From positions 1-37,051 of the forward strand of contig DVDV01000074.1 in assembly GCA_015296075.1 (NCBI GenBank): a DNA stretch of 37,051 nt, read 5' to 3'. This document shows positions 17,078-25,090 of the stretch, piece after piece; the stretch's first letter is position 1; every line of letters begins with the position of its first letter. The notes below the pieces were generated by a model. It ran no database searches, was not told the origin of the DNA, and saw only the letters and a program-made list of their open reading frames with translations. A program made the translations under genes and the position numbers. The stretch comes from Leptolyngbyaceae cyanobacterium M33_DOE_097. Its GTDB lineage: Bacteria > Cyanobacteriota > Cyanobacteriia > Leptolyngbyales > Leptolyngbyaceae.

Positions 17078-17963
17078 CCCAATTCCATCTAATCCACCTG
17101 TCGTAACTGGGATAGACGAGCATGTTTCCCCAGACTTTGTTGTGCAATTTTGGGGTGTGCGAGGCAGCATTCCAGCACCAGGTGCTGAAACGGTTCGGTA
17201 TGGTGGCAACACCTCTTGCGTAGAGATGCGCGTTGGCGGTAAACGCTTGATCTTTGATGGCGGCACGGGGTTACGCGTTTTGGGTAAAGCTTTACTCAAA
17301 CACATGCCCGTCGAAGCCTACATGTTTTTTACCCATTCCCACTGGGATCATATTCAAGGCTTCCCGTTTTTTGTGCCCGCTTTTGTCAAAGGTAACTGCT
17401 TCCACATCTATGGGGCGATCGCACCAAATGGTGCCACGATGAAACAACGTCTGCACGACCAAATGTTGCATCCCAACTTTCCGGTACCGATGCAAGTGAT
17501 GCAGAGCGATCTTAAGTTTCACGACCTGCTGCCGGGTGAAGTCATGGATCTCGACGGCATCACGATTGAAACGGGTCCCTTAAATCATCCCAACACCGCG
17601 ATGGGTTACCGCATTACCTGGCAGGGGCGCACCGCTGTGTATGCGACCGATACGGAGCATTTTCCAGATCGGTTGGATGAGAATCTGCTCTATCTTGCCC
17701 GTGATGCCGACGTGTTGATTTACGACGCCTGTTACACGGACGAAGAGTATCACGATCCAAAATCGCCCAAGATTGGCTGGGGGCACTCGACCTGGCAAGA
17801 AGCCGTGAAAATTGCCAAAGCTGCAAACGTCAAGAAAGCGGTGATTTTTCACCACGACCCCAACCACTCGGACGACTTTTTAGATGACGTTGAGGCGCAG
17901 GTTCAATCGGTCTTCCCGAACAGCATTTTGGCGCGTGAAGGAATGATTTTGCCTGTGGTCTAA
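17064..17963 (+). CDS. Metallo-beta-lactamase-fold hydrolase
   Basis: A 299-residue protein of the metallo-beta-lactamase superfamily. The metal-binding motif HSHWDHIQG gives His91, His93, Asp95 and His96. Also readable are [36 protein letters not shown], a His in GPLNHPN, the Asp in VYATDTEH and a final His near [11 protein letters not shown]. The GVRGS and GGNTSC segments are typical of a bacterial group related to tRNase Z and cyclic-nucleotide phosphodiesterases, whose substrates are mostly unknown. The ATG at 17064 lies inside the end of panD (14-bp overlap). The pairing suggests co-expression but not necessarily a shared pathway. Confidence 0.88.
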   Translation: MANLDPIPSNPPVVTGIDEHVSPDFVVQFWGVRGSIPAPGAETVRYGGNTSCVEMRVGGKRLIFDGGTGLRVLGKALLKHMPVEAYMFFTHSHWDHIQGFPFFVPAFVKGNCFHIYGAIAPNGATMKQRLHDQMLHPNFPVPMQVMQSDLKFHDLLPGEVMDLDGITIETGPLNHPNTAMGYRITWQGRTAVYATDTEHFPDRLDENLLYLARDADVLIYDACYTDEEYHDPKSPKIGWGHSTWQEAVKIAKAANVKKAVIFHHDPNHSDDFLDDVEAQVQSVFPNSILAREGMILPVV

Positions 17964-17971
17964 GGGGCGGT

Positions 17972-19570
17972 CTACTGCTTTTGGATTGGCAGGGATGGGG
18001 AAGGCGCACAAAACTCAAGCGATGGGATACCCGGCGGAATAGGGTAGAAAGCAACCGAGCCGGGATACTGACGTTTGTAGTCTTGTAAAGCACGCTGATA
18101 CTGGCGTTGCTCAATTTTGGCTGCTATTTGACGATCTGATTGAGCGGCGGCACAATTTCCAGCTTGATTTTGCAGGCGGCCCCGATTGCGGTAGGCAACC
18201 AGATTCTCAGGATCGCGCTCAATTACCTGCGTATAATCCGCGATCGCCAACTCAGGGAGAGCTAGCACCTCAAAAACTTCAGCCCGATTCAAATATGCCT
18301 CAGCCGGAGTGACTTTCAGTTTCCAGATCAAATCATCAATCCTCTGCTGAGCGGCTTTTGTATCTTTTCGCAGGTGCAAGTAAGCAGCACTCTGCAAAAC
18401 ATACGCTTCTTTAGCCTCTGGCTGCTGGGCAATCAACCGATTCAAATCCTCAAAGGCAAGCGCCGCCGTTGGGTCGGTTTGCAAACGCAGATAAGCAATG
18501 GCGCGGCTGTAATAAGTTGCTGTAAAAGAGGGGTCTAGCTCCAAAGTTTTTGTAAACGATGCGATCGCCCCTTGCGCATCCCCCAAGCGCAACTGAGCCA
18601 ACCCTTTGTAGTACTCAGCGATCGCCATCTCAGGTTCGCGTTGGCTGACCTGGGCAAAATCAGAGAGTGCCCCAGTCCAGTTTTCGCTAAAGACACTGGC
18701 TAAACGACTCAAACCCCGCGCAAAGTAACCACGCGTTGTTGTGGGTTCGGGTTCATTAGATGTGGGATATGGTTGAGCAACCGAGCTTGTGGCTTGAGGT
18801 GGCAAAAACTGGGAATTCCGTCGGCGTGGGGTGAGCTGAATCGGCGGCGGGAGAGGAAGGCGCAAGTCGTTGCGATTCGGTTGAGCTAGAGGCACGCGCT
18901 GACGATACTCACGGTAATCCGCGATCGCCCCTTGCGTATCACCCATCGCTTTGCGAACGGTGCAGCGATCGCGATAGAAAAAACTGGGAACCGATTTACC
19001 ACTGCGGTTAATCAAAAAAGTGAAATCTTCGTTTGCACCCTGCCAATCTTGCAGTTGCATCTTTAACTTTGCCCGCTTTTCTCGCGCAAACGTACCGCTT
19101 TCGGGCGCATATTCCACCGCTTTGTTGTAGTCGGCTAAGGCGGCTTGGCGATCGCCCATTTGAACGAAAGCTTCAGCCCGGTTTTCGTAGAGAGAATTGT
19201 CATAGGGATTCAACCGCAAGGCTTGAGTGTAAGCCCCGATCGCCCCAGCATAATCTTGTTTTTGAGTACGCTCTTGTGCCTGATTCAAATAATCGCTGAC
19301 CGAGAACAGCATCAGTCGCCCAAGAGTACCCGATGGTAGCGTGGTTGGAAACAAAGGTGGAAACAAAGGCGGAAAGCGCTGGGACAAATTGGGGACACGT
19401 GGCACCAAAGTTGTTGGCTGACCACTTGAGAGTTGACAGACCGTGTTGAAATCTGCCTGAGAAATTGAGCTGGTCGGTGGCTTGCTCGTTTGCGCGATCG
19501 CAGGAGCCCCCCCCAACCCACCTTGTAACAAACCTACGAATACAATCAATCTCAAGGTTTTGCATGCCAT
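17972..19570 (-). CDS. Exported TPR-repeat protein (532 aa)
   Basis: I chose the ATG at 19570, which gives the signal peptide MACKTLRLIVFVGLLQGGLGGAPAIAQ; a TTG six codons upstream is less likely. After a Pro/Leu-rich stretch come tetratricopeptide repeats in two groups (about residues 95-215 and 300-500), separated by a Pro/Gln/Ser-rich linker. Readable units include DYAGAIGAYTQALRLNPYD, DRQAALADYNKAVEYAPES, DAQGAIASFTKTLELDPSF and ALPELAIADYTQVIERDPE. The C-terminal tail has the form QRQYQRALQDYKRQYPGSV. It should be periplasmic or envelope-bound and act as an interaction scaffold; partners are unknown. It converges with the metallo-beta-lactamase gene with only 8 bp between stop codons, and lies 150 bp after arsS on the same strand, so weak read-through from the arsenic operon is possible. 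Confidence 0.85.
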   Translation of the reverse strand: MACKTLRLIVFVGLLQGGLGGAPAIAQTSKPPTSSISQADFNTVCQLSSGQPTTLVPRVPNLSQRFPPLFPPLFPTTLPSGTLGRLMLFSVSDYLNQAQERTQKQDYAGAIGAYTQALRLNPYDNSLYENRAEAFVQMGDRQAALADYNKAVEYAPESGTFAREKRAKLKMQLQDWQGANEDFTFLINRSGKSVPSFFYRDRCTVRKAMGDTQGAIADYREYRQRVPLAQPNRNDLRLPLPPPIQLTPRRRNSQFLPPQATSSVAQPYPTSNEPEPTTTRGYFARGLSRLASVFSENWTGALSDFAQVSQREPEMAIAEYYKGLAQLRLGDAQGAIASFTKTLELDPSFTATYYSRAIAYLRLQTDPTAALAFEDLNRLIAQQPEAKEAYVLQSAAYLHLRKDTKAAQQRIDDLIWKLKVTPAEAYLNRAEVFEVLALPELAIADYTQVIERDPENLVAYRNRGRLQNQAGNCAAAQSDRQIAAKIEQRQYQRALQDYKRQYPGSVAFYPIPPGIPSLEFCAPSPSLPIQKQ

Positions 19571-19720
19571 ACCCAACCAACACCACAAACTTTTGAACAG
19601 CCGCCTATTAGTTTAGAAGCAAGCAAGCTATCCAAATTTGTACTTTTCGGCAAAGTTATTGGCTCAAGGGGTAGCGATTCTATCTGGGTTGTGAGAAACA
19701 TTTCCTTTAAGGAAAGAAAG

Positions 19721-20794
19721 CTACGCCAAAGAACCACCACAAGAGCTACCAGACCCCGCTGTACAGCCAAAACAATGGCGTCGCGTCACTATTTGCCGTT
19801 GCAACCATTGCTGCCGATCAAAATCGCGAATGTGAGGCTGCTGCCCGTTTGGCTGTTGCACCTCTAAATCAAGCATTTGGTTAAAGTCGCAATCAAATAA
19901 GCGTCCATCCCACGAGACAGAAATCGTGTTGCGGCACATTAGCCCTGCGACCGTTGCCGGGTTAAACGCATTCACCAACCGCTCCATATACGCTTGCAAA
20001 TTGCCCGATGCTTCGAGCCATTCCAGATAGCGGGAAATCGGCATGTTGTTGAGCGTGATCAGGCGATCGAAGGTGACGCCGTGATTTTGCAGCAAACCAT
20101 TCTTCCATTCCTGCTCTAGTTTGCTCTGACTGGTTGCCAAAAACGCCCCCACCGGATTGCTCATCAACGTCAAGACGCGCTCAGGGTCGGCCTGACCATA
20201 TCCTACTTGATTGAGGCGCTTAAGAGCTGCGATCGACTGCTCATAGGTACCTGCACCTCGTTGTGCGTCAGTGTTGCGTTGACGGTAGTGGGGCAGCGAA
20301 CAAACCACTTCAACCCCCCGTTCAGCCAACCACTCTGGTAAATCAGACAGCGTTGGCAGCAATAAAACCGTGAGGTTGCAGCGATCGATCACATGCTTAC
20401 CGCGTGCGACACACTGATCCACCAAGTAACGAAAGTGGGGATTGAGTTCGGGTGCCCCGCCAGTAATATCGACGGTGTGGGCTTCGGTTTGGTCTAACGC
20501 CTGCAAACAGGCATCAATAGTTTCCCGATCCATAATTTCTTTGCGATCGGGGCCAGCATCAACGTGACAATGACGACAGGCCATATTGCAAAGCTTGCCC
20601 ACATTGATTTGAAAGATTTCTAGCTTTGCGGGGACAAGCACCTGCCAACCTTGCGCGACTAACGCCGCTGAAAAATTGCCCTGATGAGGGTTCCGCGTGA
20701 GATCCAGTGAATCAAGGAGCTTGAGTTGGTAGTGTGGCTCAGCCAGCTCAGAGTGACGTGTAAGGAGCGAGAGAGTAGCTTTTGGACTGGTCAT
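19721..20794 (-). CDS. arsS: Arsenosugar biosynthesis radical SAM protein ArsS
   Basis: ArsS uses radical SAM chemistry to join a 5'-deoxyadenosyl group to methylated arsenic, starting the dimethylarsinoyl-riboside (arsenosugar) pathway. The 357-residue protein has the 4Fe-4S motif at Cys69, Cys73 and Cys76 (GKLCNMACRHCHVDAGP) and the GGAPELNP motif (112-119). Its C-terminal DUF3641-type domain carries Cys287, Cys302 (SVSWDGRLFDCDFNQML) and CFGCTAGSGSSCGGS (Cys341, Cys344, Cys352), the family's most diagnostic segment. It is the last gene of the five-gene operon, 58 bp after the flavoprotein gene, in the same strand and cluster as arsM. Assignment rests on motif pattern and on arsM nearby, which agree. 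Confidence 0.93.
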   Translation of the reverse strand: MTSPKATLSLLTRHSELAEPHYQLKLLDSLDLTRNPHQGNFSAALVAQGWQVLVPAKLEIFQINVGKLCNMACRHCHVDAGPDRKEIMDRETIDACLQALDQTEAHTVDITGGAPELNPHFRYLVDQCVARGKHVIDRCNLTVLLLPTLSDLPEWLAERGVEVVCSLPHYRQRNTDAQRGAGTYEQSIAALKRLNQVGYGQADPERVLTLMSNPVGAFLATSQSKLEQEWKNGLLQNHGVTFDRLITLNNMPISRYLEWLEASGNLQAYMERLVNAFNPATVAGLMCRNTISVSWDGRLFDCDFNQMLDLEVQQPNGQQPHIRDFDRQQWLQRQIVTRRHCFGCTAGSGSSCGGSLA

Positions 20795-20852
20795 TACCTA
20801 CAAATTAGAAACAAAATCCGAGATTCAAACAAATTGAGTCGAACAGCAACCG

Positions 20853-22400
20853 TTAAGGGAGCTTTGCCAGAATACCTAATAGCGCTTTAGTGCGAGAAGT
20901 GAGAAGCGTGCGGCGGTAAGCGTCGGCTGCTTTTTTGATCGCTTCAGCCTGGGTCGGGTAAGGGTGAATTACACTCGAAAGCTTGCTTAACCCAATTTTG
21001 TGAACGATCGCCGTTGTCACTTCGCTAATCATTTCCCCTGCGTGCCGCGCCACAATCGTCGCCCCCACAATTTGATCCGAACCCTTCTTGTGGTGAATTT
21101 TGAGAAAACCTGTTTCTTCACCATCCGCGATCGCGCGATCGACCTTACTAAAAGGAATTTCAATTGTATCTATCTCAATCCCCTGGGCAGTCGCTTCATG
21201 CTGATATAGCCCGACATGGGCCACTTCAGGGTCAGTGTAAGTTACCCAGGGCATGACCAGGCTACTCAGCTTAGAGCGTCCCAACCCAAACGGTGCGAAT
21301 AAGGCATTCTTGATCACAATCCGAGCGGCGGCATCTGCCGCATGGGTAAACTTCCAATTCATGCAGATATCTCCAGCCGCATAAATCTTGGGATTGGTCG
21401 TTTGCAGGTAGTCATTTACCTGCACCCCTTTACGAGCGTCGTAAGCAACACCGACCGCCTCCAGATTCAGCCCCTCCACATTTGGTGCGCGACCCGCCCC
21501 AACCAGAATTTCATCGACCTCAATGCTGTCAGACTGTCCCCCACTAGAGAAATAGAGCCGCTTTCCAGTCGGTGTTGATTCAACTCGCTCAATGCGGCTG
21601 TTCAAAACAAGGCGAATCTGTTCTTGCAGAAACGTTTGCTGCACAATCTCGGCTGCCGTCGCATCCTCGCGATCCAAAAGATGGGCTTTGTTATGAAACA
21701 GCACCACCTGCGAACCCAAACGCTGAAACGCCTGGGCCAACTCGCACCCAATCGGGCCACCGCCAATTACCGCCAGCCGTTGAGGGCGAGCTGTCAATGA
21801 AAAAACGGTTTCGTTGGTTAAGAAACCCGCTTCTGCCAGCCCTGGAATTTTGGGTTGACTGGCTCTTGCTCCTGTCGCAATCACCGCCTTCTTAAAACGC
21901 AAAATTGTATCCCCAACTTGGAGCGAGTCGCTGGAGCGAAACACACCCTGCCCCAAAAACACGTCTACCCCAATCTCCTGAAACCGCTGAGCCGAGTCGT
22001 GATGACTAATCCCTGCCCGTAGCCGACGCATGCGCTCCATCACGGCAGCAAAATCAACTTGCGGGGCAGCAGAAACATGAATTCCGAAGCGATCGCTGTC
22101 GTAAAACTCGCCTACAACCCGCGCCGAACGAATCACACATTTTGAGGGCACACACCCCACATTGAGACAATCACCGCCCATCAAATGCCGTTCGACCAGA
22201 GCCACTTTGAGTCCGATACCCAGTCCTGCAGCACCCGCCGCCACAACCAAGCCTGCCGTACCAGCCCCAATCACAACCAGGTCATACTTCTCAGCCGGAT
22301 GTGGATTGACCCAATCAGCCGGATGCACCTGAGCCACCAATTCTTGATTAAAACGATCGCGGGGATAGACGATACCCGGCTCAAAACTTAACTCAGTCAT
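20853..22400 (-). CDS. Mercuric-reductase-like FAD disulfide oxidoreductase
   Basis: A 515-residue class I pyridine-nucleotide disulfide oxidoreductase. It has the FAD fold VVIGAGTAGL (about 42-51), the redox disulfide GGDCLNVGCVPSK (Cys78 and Cys83), an NAD(P)-binding AVIGGGPIGCELAQAF, the second FAD motif YAAGDICMNWKF, and the dimer-interface HPYPTQAEA with His479 and Glu486. It lacks the N-terminal heavy-metal domain and the C-terminal Cys pair of true MerA, so mercury reduction is unlikely. An N-terminal extension of about 38 residues precedes the fold. The ATG at 22400 overlaps the stop codon of the upstream TVP38 gene by 8 bp, so the two are coupled. Such a flavoprotein often stands beside TVP38 genes in cyanobacteria; here a thiol- or arsenic-linked redox role is inferred from context only. 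Confidence 0.88.
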   Translation of the reverse strand: MTELSFEPGIVYPRDRFNQELVAQVHPADWVNPHPAEKYDLVVIGAGTAGLVVAAGAAGLGIGLKVALVERHLMGGDCLNVGCVPSKCVIRSARVVGEFYDSDRFGIHVSAAPQVDFAAVMERMRRLRAGISHHDSAQRFQEIGVDVFLGQGVFRSSDSLQVGDTILRFKKAVIATGARASQPKIPGLAEAGFLTNETVFSLTARPQRLAVIGGGPIGCELAQAFQRLGSQVVLFHNKAHLLDREDATAAEIVQQTFLQEQIRLVLNSRIERVESTPTGKRLYFSSGGQSDSIEVDEILVGAGRAPNVEGLNLEAVGVAYDARKGVQVNDYLQTTNPKIYAAGDICMNWKFTHAADAAARIVIKNALFAPFGLGRSKLSSLVMPWVTYTDPEVAHVGLYQHEATAQGIEIDTIEIPFSKVDRAIADGEETGFLKIHHKKGSDQIVGATIVARHAGEMISEVTTAIVHKIGLSKLSSVIHPYPTQAEAIKKAADAYRRTLLTSRTKALLGILAKLP

Positions 22401-23151
22401 TGGTAGTTCCCTCGATTCCGACTTTTTCTGTGAGGATGCGACGAGCAACGCGCGTCACGTAAACGACAACCGCGATCGTCGCAATTAAACCAACCCCATA
22501 AATCACCCACCGCAAAGGAGAATTAGCGGATTGGGTATCGCTTCCAATTCGCGCTAAGCTGCCTGCCAAAGAGCCGAAGTAGACATACATGACGGTTCCT
22601 GGCAACATGCCAATGCAGCCCAAAAAGTAGTCCTTTAAGGAAACGCCTGTTACACCAAAGGCATAGTTCAGCAAATTAAAGGGGAAGATGGGCGAAAGAC
22701 GGGTGAGCAAAACAACTTTGAAGCCTTCTTGCGCCACCGCCGCATCGATCGCCTGAAAGTTGCGATTTCCCTCAATCTTTTGGCTGACCCAATTGCGAGC
22801 CAGGTAGCGCCCTACCAAAAACGCCGCCGTTGCGCCCAACGTGGCACCAATAAAGACATACAGGGAACCCAGCAGAACACCAAATAAAACGCCTGCCCCC
22901 AGCGTCAAAATTGAACCGGGCAAAAAGGCGATCGTGGCAAGAATGTAAACGGCAATAAAGACAACGCCACCCACTACCCCAAGATTGTCGATCCAAACTA
23001 AGGCACCGCGCAGCCACTCTTGTGGATTCAGGCTGTTAGCTCCACTCGTTTGAGCCAGCGCTGGAGTCGTCGTCAGCAAAAACGCGATCGCCCCCAAAAC
23101 AATCCCATACAAATACTGCGGTTTGATTAATCCGCGTCGGTGCCTTAGCAT
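22393..23151 (-). CDS. TVP38/TMEM64 (DedA-like) membrane protein, downstream copy
   Basis: A 252-residue polytopic inner-membrane protein with about six hydrophobic segments. The first is signal-like, ending ALAQ. The family core is clear: FLPGSILTLGAGVLFG, GATLGATAAFLVGRYLAR and LTRLSPIFPFNLLNYAFGVTGVSLKDY. The start at 23151 is chosen over an upstream one at 23208 because GGGAG precedes it at 7 bases and it avoids overlap with arsM. Family members may act in lipid scrambling or transport, but no substrate is known here. It follows arsM by 34 bp and overlaps the flavoprotein gene by 8 bp, so it is firmly inside the arsenosugar operon. Confidence 0.92.
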   Translation of the reverse strand: MLRHRRGLIKPQYLYGIVLGAIAFLLTTTPALAQTSGANSLNPQEWLRGALVWIDNLGVVGGVVFIAVYILATIAFLPGSILTLGAGVLFGVLLGSLYVFIGATLGATAAFLVGRYLARNWVSQKIEGNRNFQAIDAAVAQEGFKVVLLTRLSPIFPFNLLNYAFGVTGVSLKDYFLGCIGMLPGTVMYVYFGSLAGSLARIGSDTQSANSPLRWVIYGVGLIATIAVVVYVTRVARRILTEKVGIEGTTND

Positions 23152-23185
23152 GGCAAGCTCCCAGTTTTTTCTAAAGGTCGATGAT

Positions 23186-24154
23186 TTAGCAGCAACCGCC
23201 CCCAACATAGTGCCAGGTTGAGTCGGTCACCATAATCTCTTGGGGGAATTGCAGCGCTAACTTAGCGGCAGTTTTATCACACACCGCCGCCGGAATTCCC
23301 TTTTGGAGTAGGTGCCCGGCCTGATCATCCAGCAACGACTCAGAACCACAATAAATCGCCGTTTTGCCCGTAAAGACACAGGCCCCATCTTCAGGAATCG
23401 CCACCTTAAACGCAACCGAATCCAGACTTTCGAGCAGCAGCGGTTCATCTAACTCATAAGTTTGCGAGTCTAGCAGCCGATAGGGACGCCGCGCCCGAAT
23501 TTCGACTTGCCCAAACCCGGCATGAATCAATTGCTGAATGTACTTCTCATAAGTGAGTGCGCCCGACAAACACATGGCTCGCAACCGTTCATCGTTCTGC
23601 AAATGCAGCGGAATCGGACGAGTCGCGATCGGGTCACTCATAATTAAGCGACCACCGCACTTTAAGACCCGTCGCGCTTCTTGTAGGGCACGCTGCAAAT
23701 CCTCTGGCTCAAAAATATTAAACAAACAGTTCTGAGCCACCACATCTACCGAGTTATCGGGGATAGGGAGATGAAACGCATCGCCCTCTAAGATCTGGAC
23801 AAAATCGGGCGAAAACCAGGAATTTTCTTGAGCTGCCAGCTCTAAGTTACGGGTTGCCGCCGATCGCATCTCAGCCACCGGGTCAACCGCAATCACCCCA
23901 CCCGGACGCCGACAAAAATAAGCGAATTGGAGCGCTTCTAAACCACCGCCGACCCCAATATAGAGAACCGTTGGGTTGTTCCCTAACTCAGCCGGATGCA
24001 CCGTCGTGCCACAGCCATAGTTCATCTGGTGCATGATTTCTGGCACCTTTAAGTCGGGGAACTGGAGTGGTGCCGATTGCACACAGCATAAGCCTGCTTG
24101 TGGCGTTTCAGCGGCTTCTGCATAGAATTTAGCGGTTGTTTCAAGATAAGTCAT
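23186..24154 (-). CDS. arsM: Arsenite methyltransferase ArsM (arsenosugar type)
   Basis: ArsM transfers methyl groups from SAM to arsenite, giving methylated arsenicals that ArsS then uses. The 322-residue protein has a Rossmann methyltransferase domain with motif I LYIGVGGGLEAL (64-75) and Asp91 for SAM ribose. Cysteines at the places expected for arsenite binding are present: GLCC (Cys23, Cys24), NYGCGTTV (Cys48), QNCLFNIF (Cys143) and AMCLSGALTYEKY (Cys195), plus a terminal GGGCC pair. The C-terminal third, after about residue 240, is an extension seen in the arsenosugar-linked group. The start at 24154 gives MTYLETTAKFYAEAAE, the family N-terminus, and overlaps the upstream TVP38 gene by 14 bp. 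A longer in-frame extension upstream is rejected as it lies within that gene. Confidence 0.93.
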   Translation of the reverse strand: MTYLETTAKFYAEAAETPQAGLCCVQSAPLQFPDLKVPEIMHQMNYGCGTTVHPAELGNNPTVLYIGVGGGLEALQFAYFCRRPGGVIAVDPVAEMRSAATRNLELAAQENSWFSPDFVQILEGDAFHLPIPDNSVDVVAQNCLFNIFEPEDLQRALQEARRVLKCGGRLIMSDPIATRPIPLHLQNDERLRAMCLSGALTYEKYIQQLIHAGFGQVEIRARRPYRLLDSQTYELDEPLLLESLDSVAFKVAIPEDGACVFTGKTAIYCGSESLLDDQAGHLLQKGIPAAVCDKTAAKLALQFPQEIMVTDSTWHYVGGGCC

Positions 24155-24926
24155 GAGGATCCTCAACAGGTAGAAAAGTAGATGAAACCGTCGTTGGCAC
24201 AGCAGATAAACCCAACTCTGCCAGATACTTTTTTGCCAAACGAGAAAGATAAAGGGTTGTTGCGATCGCACTCAGCAATCCAATAATCCGAATTCCCCAA
24301 AGCAGTGGGTGCAGTTCAGCCGGAAGGGAGGCCATTACACTACCCGCCCGATCAAGCTGAGCAAAATCGCGCGTGAGAGAACCGAGATAGACATACAACA
24401 ACGTGCCAGGAAAGATGCCAAACGAGCCAAATACATAGTCTTTTAAGGATACCTGGGTCACGCCAAATAGGTAATTAAGCAAATTGAAAGGAAACAGGGG
24501 GGAGAGGCGCGTTAAAAACACAATCTTGCAGCCTTGTTGCGTCACTGCCTGATTTAACCCTTGAAAGTAGCGCAAATGCCCCCACCTCTGACAAACCCAC
24601 TCGCGCGCCACATAACGTCCAACTAGAAAGGCGATCGTCGCTCCCAAGACGGCAGCCAGCAACCCATACACCAAACCCCAAAACCAGCCAAATAGAACAC
24701 CAGCCGCTAATGCCAACAGAGAACCCGGCATAAAGCAAACAGTCGCCAGGTTATAGACCAGGATGTAGGCCACTACGCCCCAATGCTCCATCTGTTGAAT
24801 CACGACTAAGCAACGGTGCAGCGACAGCGACAGCCAACTGTGACCACAAGCGATCGCCAAACCTAGCCCTAGCCCTACCAGGGCAACAACATATCGGCAG
24901 CGCTGTTTGCGAGTGCATTTCATCAC
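24141..24926 (-). CDS. TVP38/TMEM64 (DedA-like) membrane protein, first gene of ars operon
   Basis: A 261-residue inner-membrane protein, clearly a paralogue of the one two genes downstream: MPGSLLALAAGVLFGWFWG, GATIAFLVGRYVAREW and LTRLSPLFPFNLLNYLFGVTQVSLKDY match segment for segment. The N-terminus is hydrophobic but has no signal cleavage site, and the C-terminal tail of about 25 residues is unlike the other copy. As first gene of the operon, its 14-bp overlap with arsM suggests translational coupling. It could move an arsenic intermediate or its conjugate across the membrane, or adjust the membrane; neither is shown by sequence. No ArsR-type regulator gene is next to it, so the control of the operon is not visible here. 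Confidence 0.92.
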   Translation of the reverse strand: MMKCTRKQRCRYVVALVGLGLGLAIACGHSWLSLSLHRCLVVIQQMEHWGVVAYILVYNLATVCFMPGSLLALAAGVLFGWFWGLVYGLLAAVLGATIAFLVGRYVAREWVCQRWGHLRYFQGLNQAVTQQGCKIVFLTRLSPLFPFNLLNYLFGVTQVSLKDYVFGSFGIFPGTLLYVYLGSLTRDFAQLDRAGSVMASLPAELHPLLWGIRIIGLLSAIATTLYLSRLAKKYLAELGLSAVPTTVSSTFLPVEDPHDLS

Positions 24927-25031
24927 AGGTGTTCAACTCCAACCTCTGCAATAGCTACGTAAGCAGACCCCAATTGGATGAAAGAGATAGTTTTACCGAG
25001 CGATCTCGACTCCTGTCCTGGCCACACAGCC

Positions 25032-25063
25032 AAAAAAAGAGAGTAAGTTTTACCCTACTCTCT
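25032..25063 (-). terminator. Strong rho-independent terminator
   Basis: On the minus strand AGAGAGTA and TACTCTCT form an 8-bp stem around ten bases, followed by a run of seven T. It ends the PEP-CTERM gene transcript about 30 bp after the stop and insulates the ars operon from it. Confidence 0.92.
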
Positions 25064-25090
25064 ACTCTTCAAGGAATTTGCAAACTTGAA

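Noticed and set aside
24155-24271. N-terminal extension of ArsM by 39 residues
   Set aside because: It lies inside the upstream TVP38 gene, is hydrophobic and atypical, and the ATG at 24154 matches the family start.
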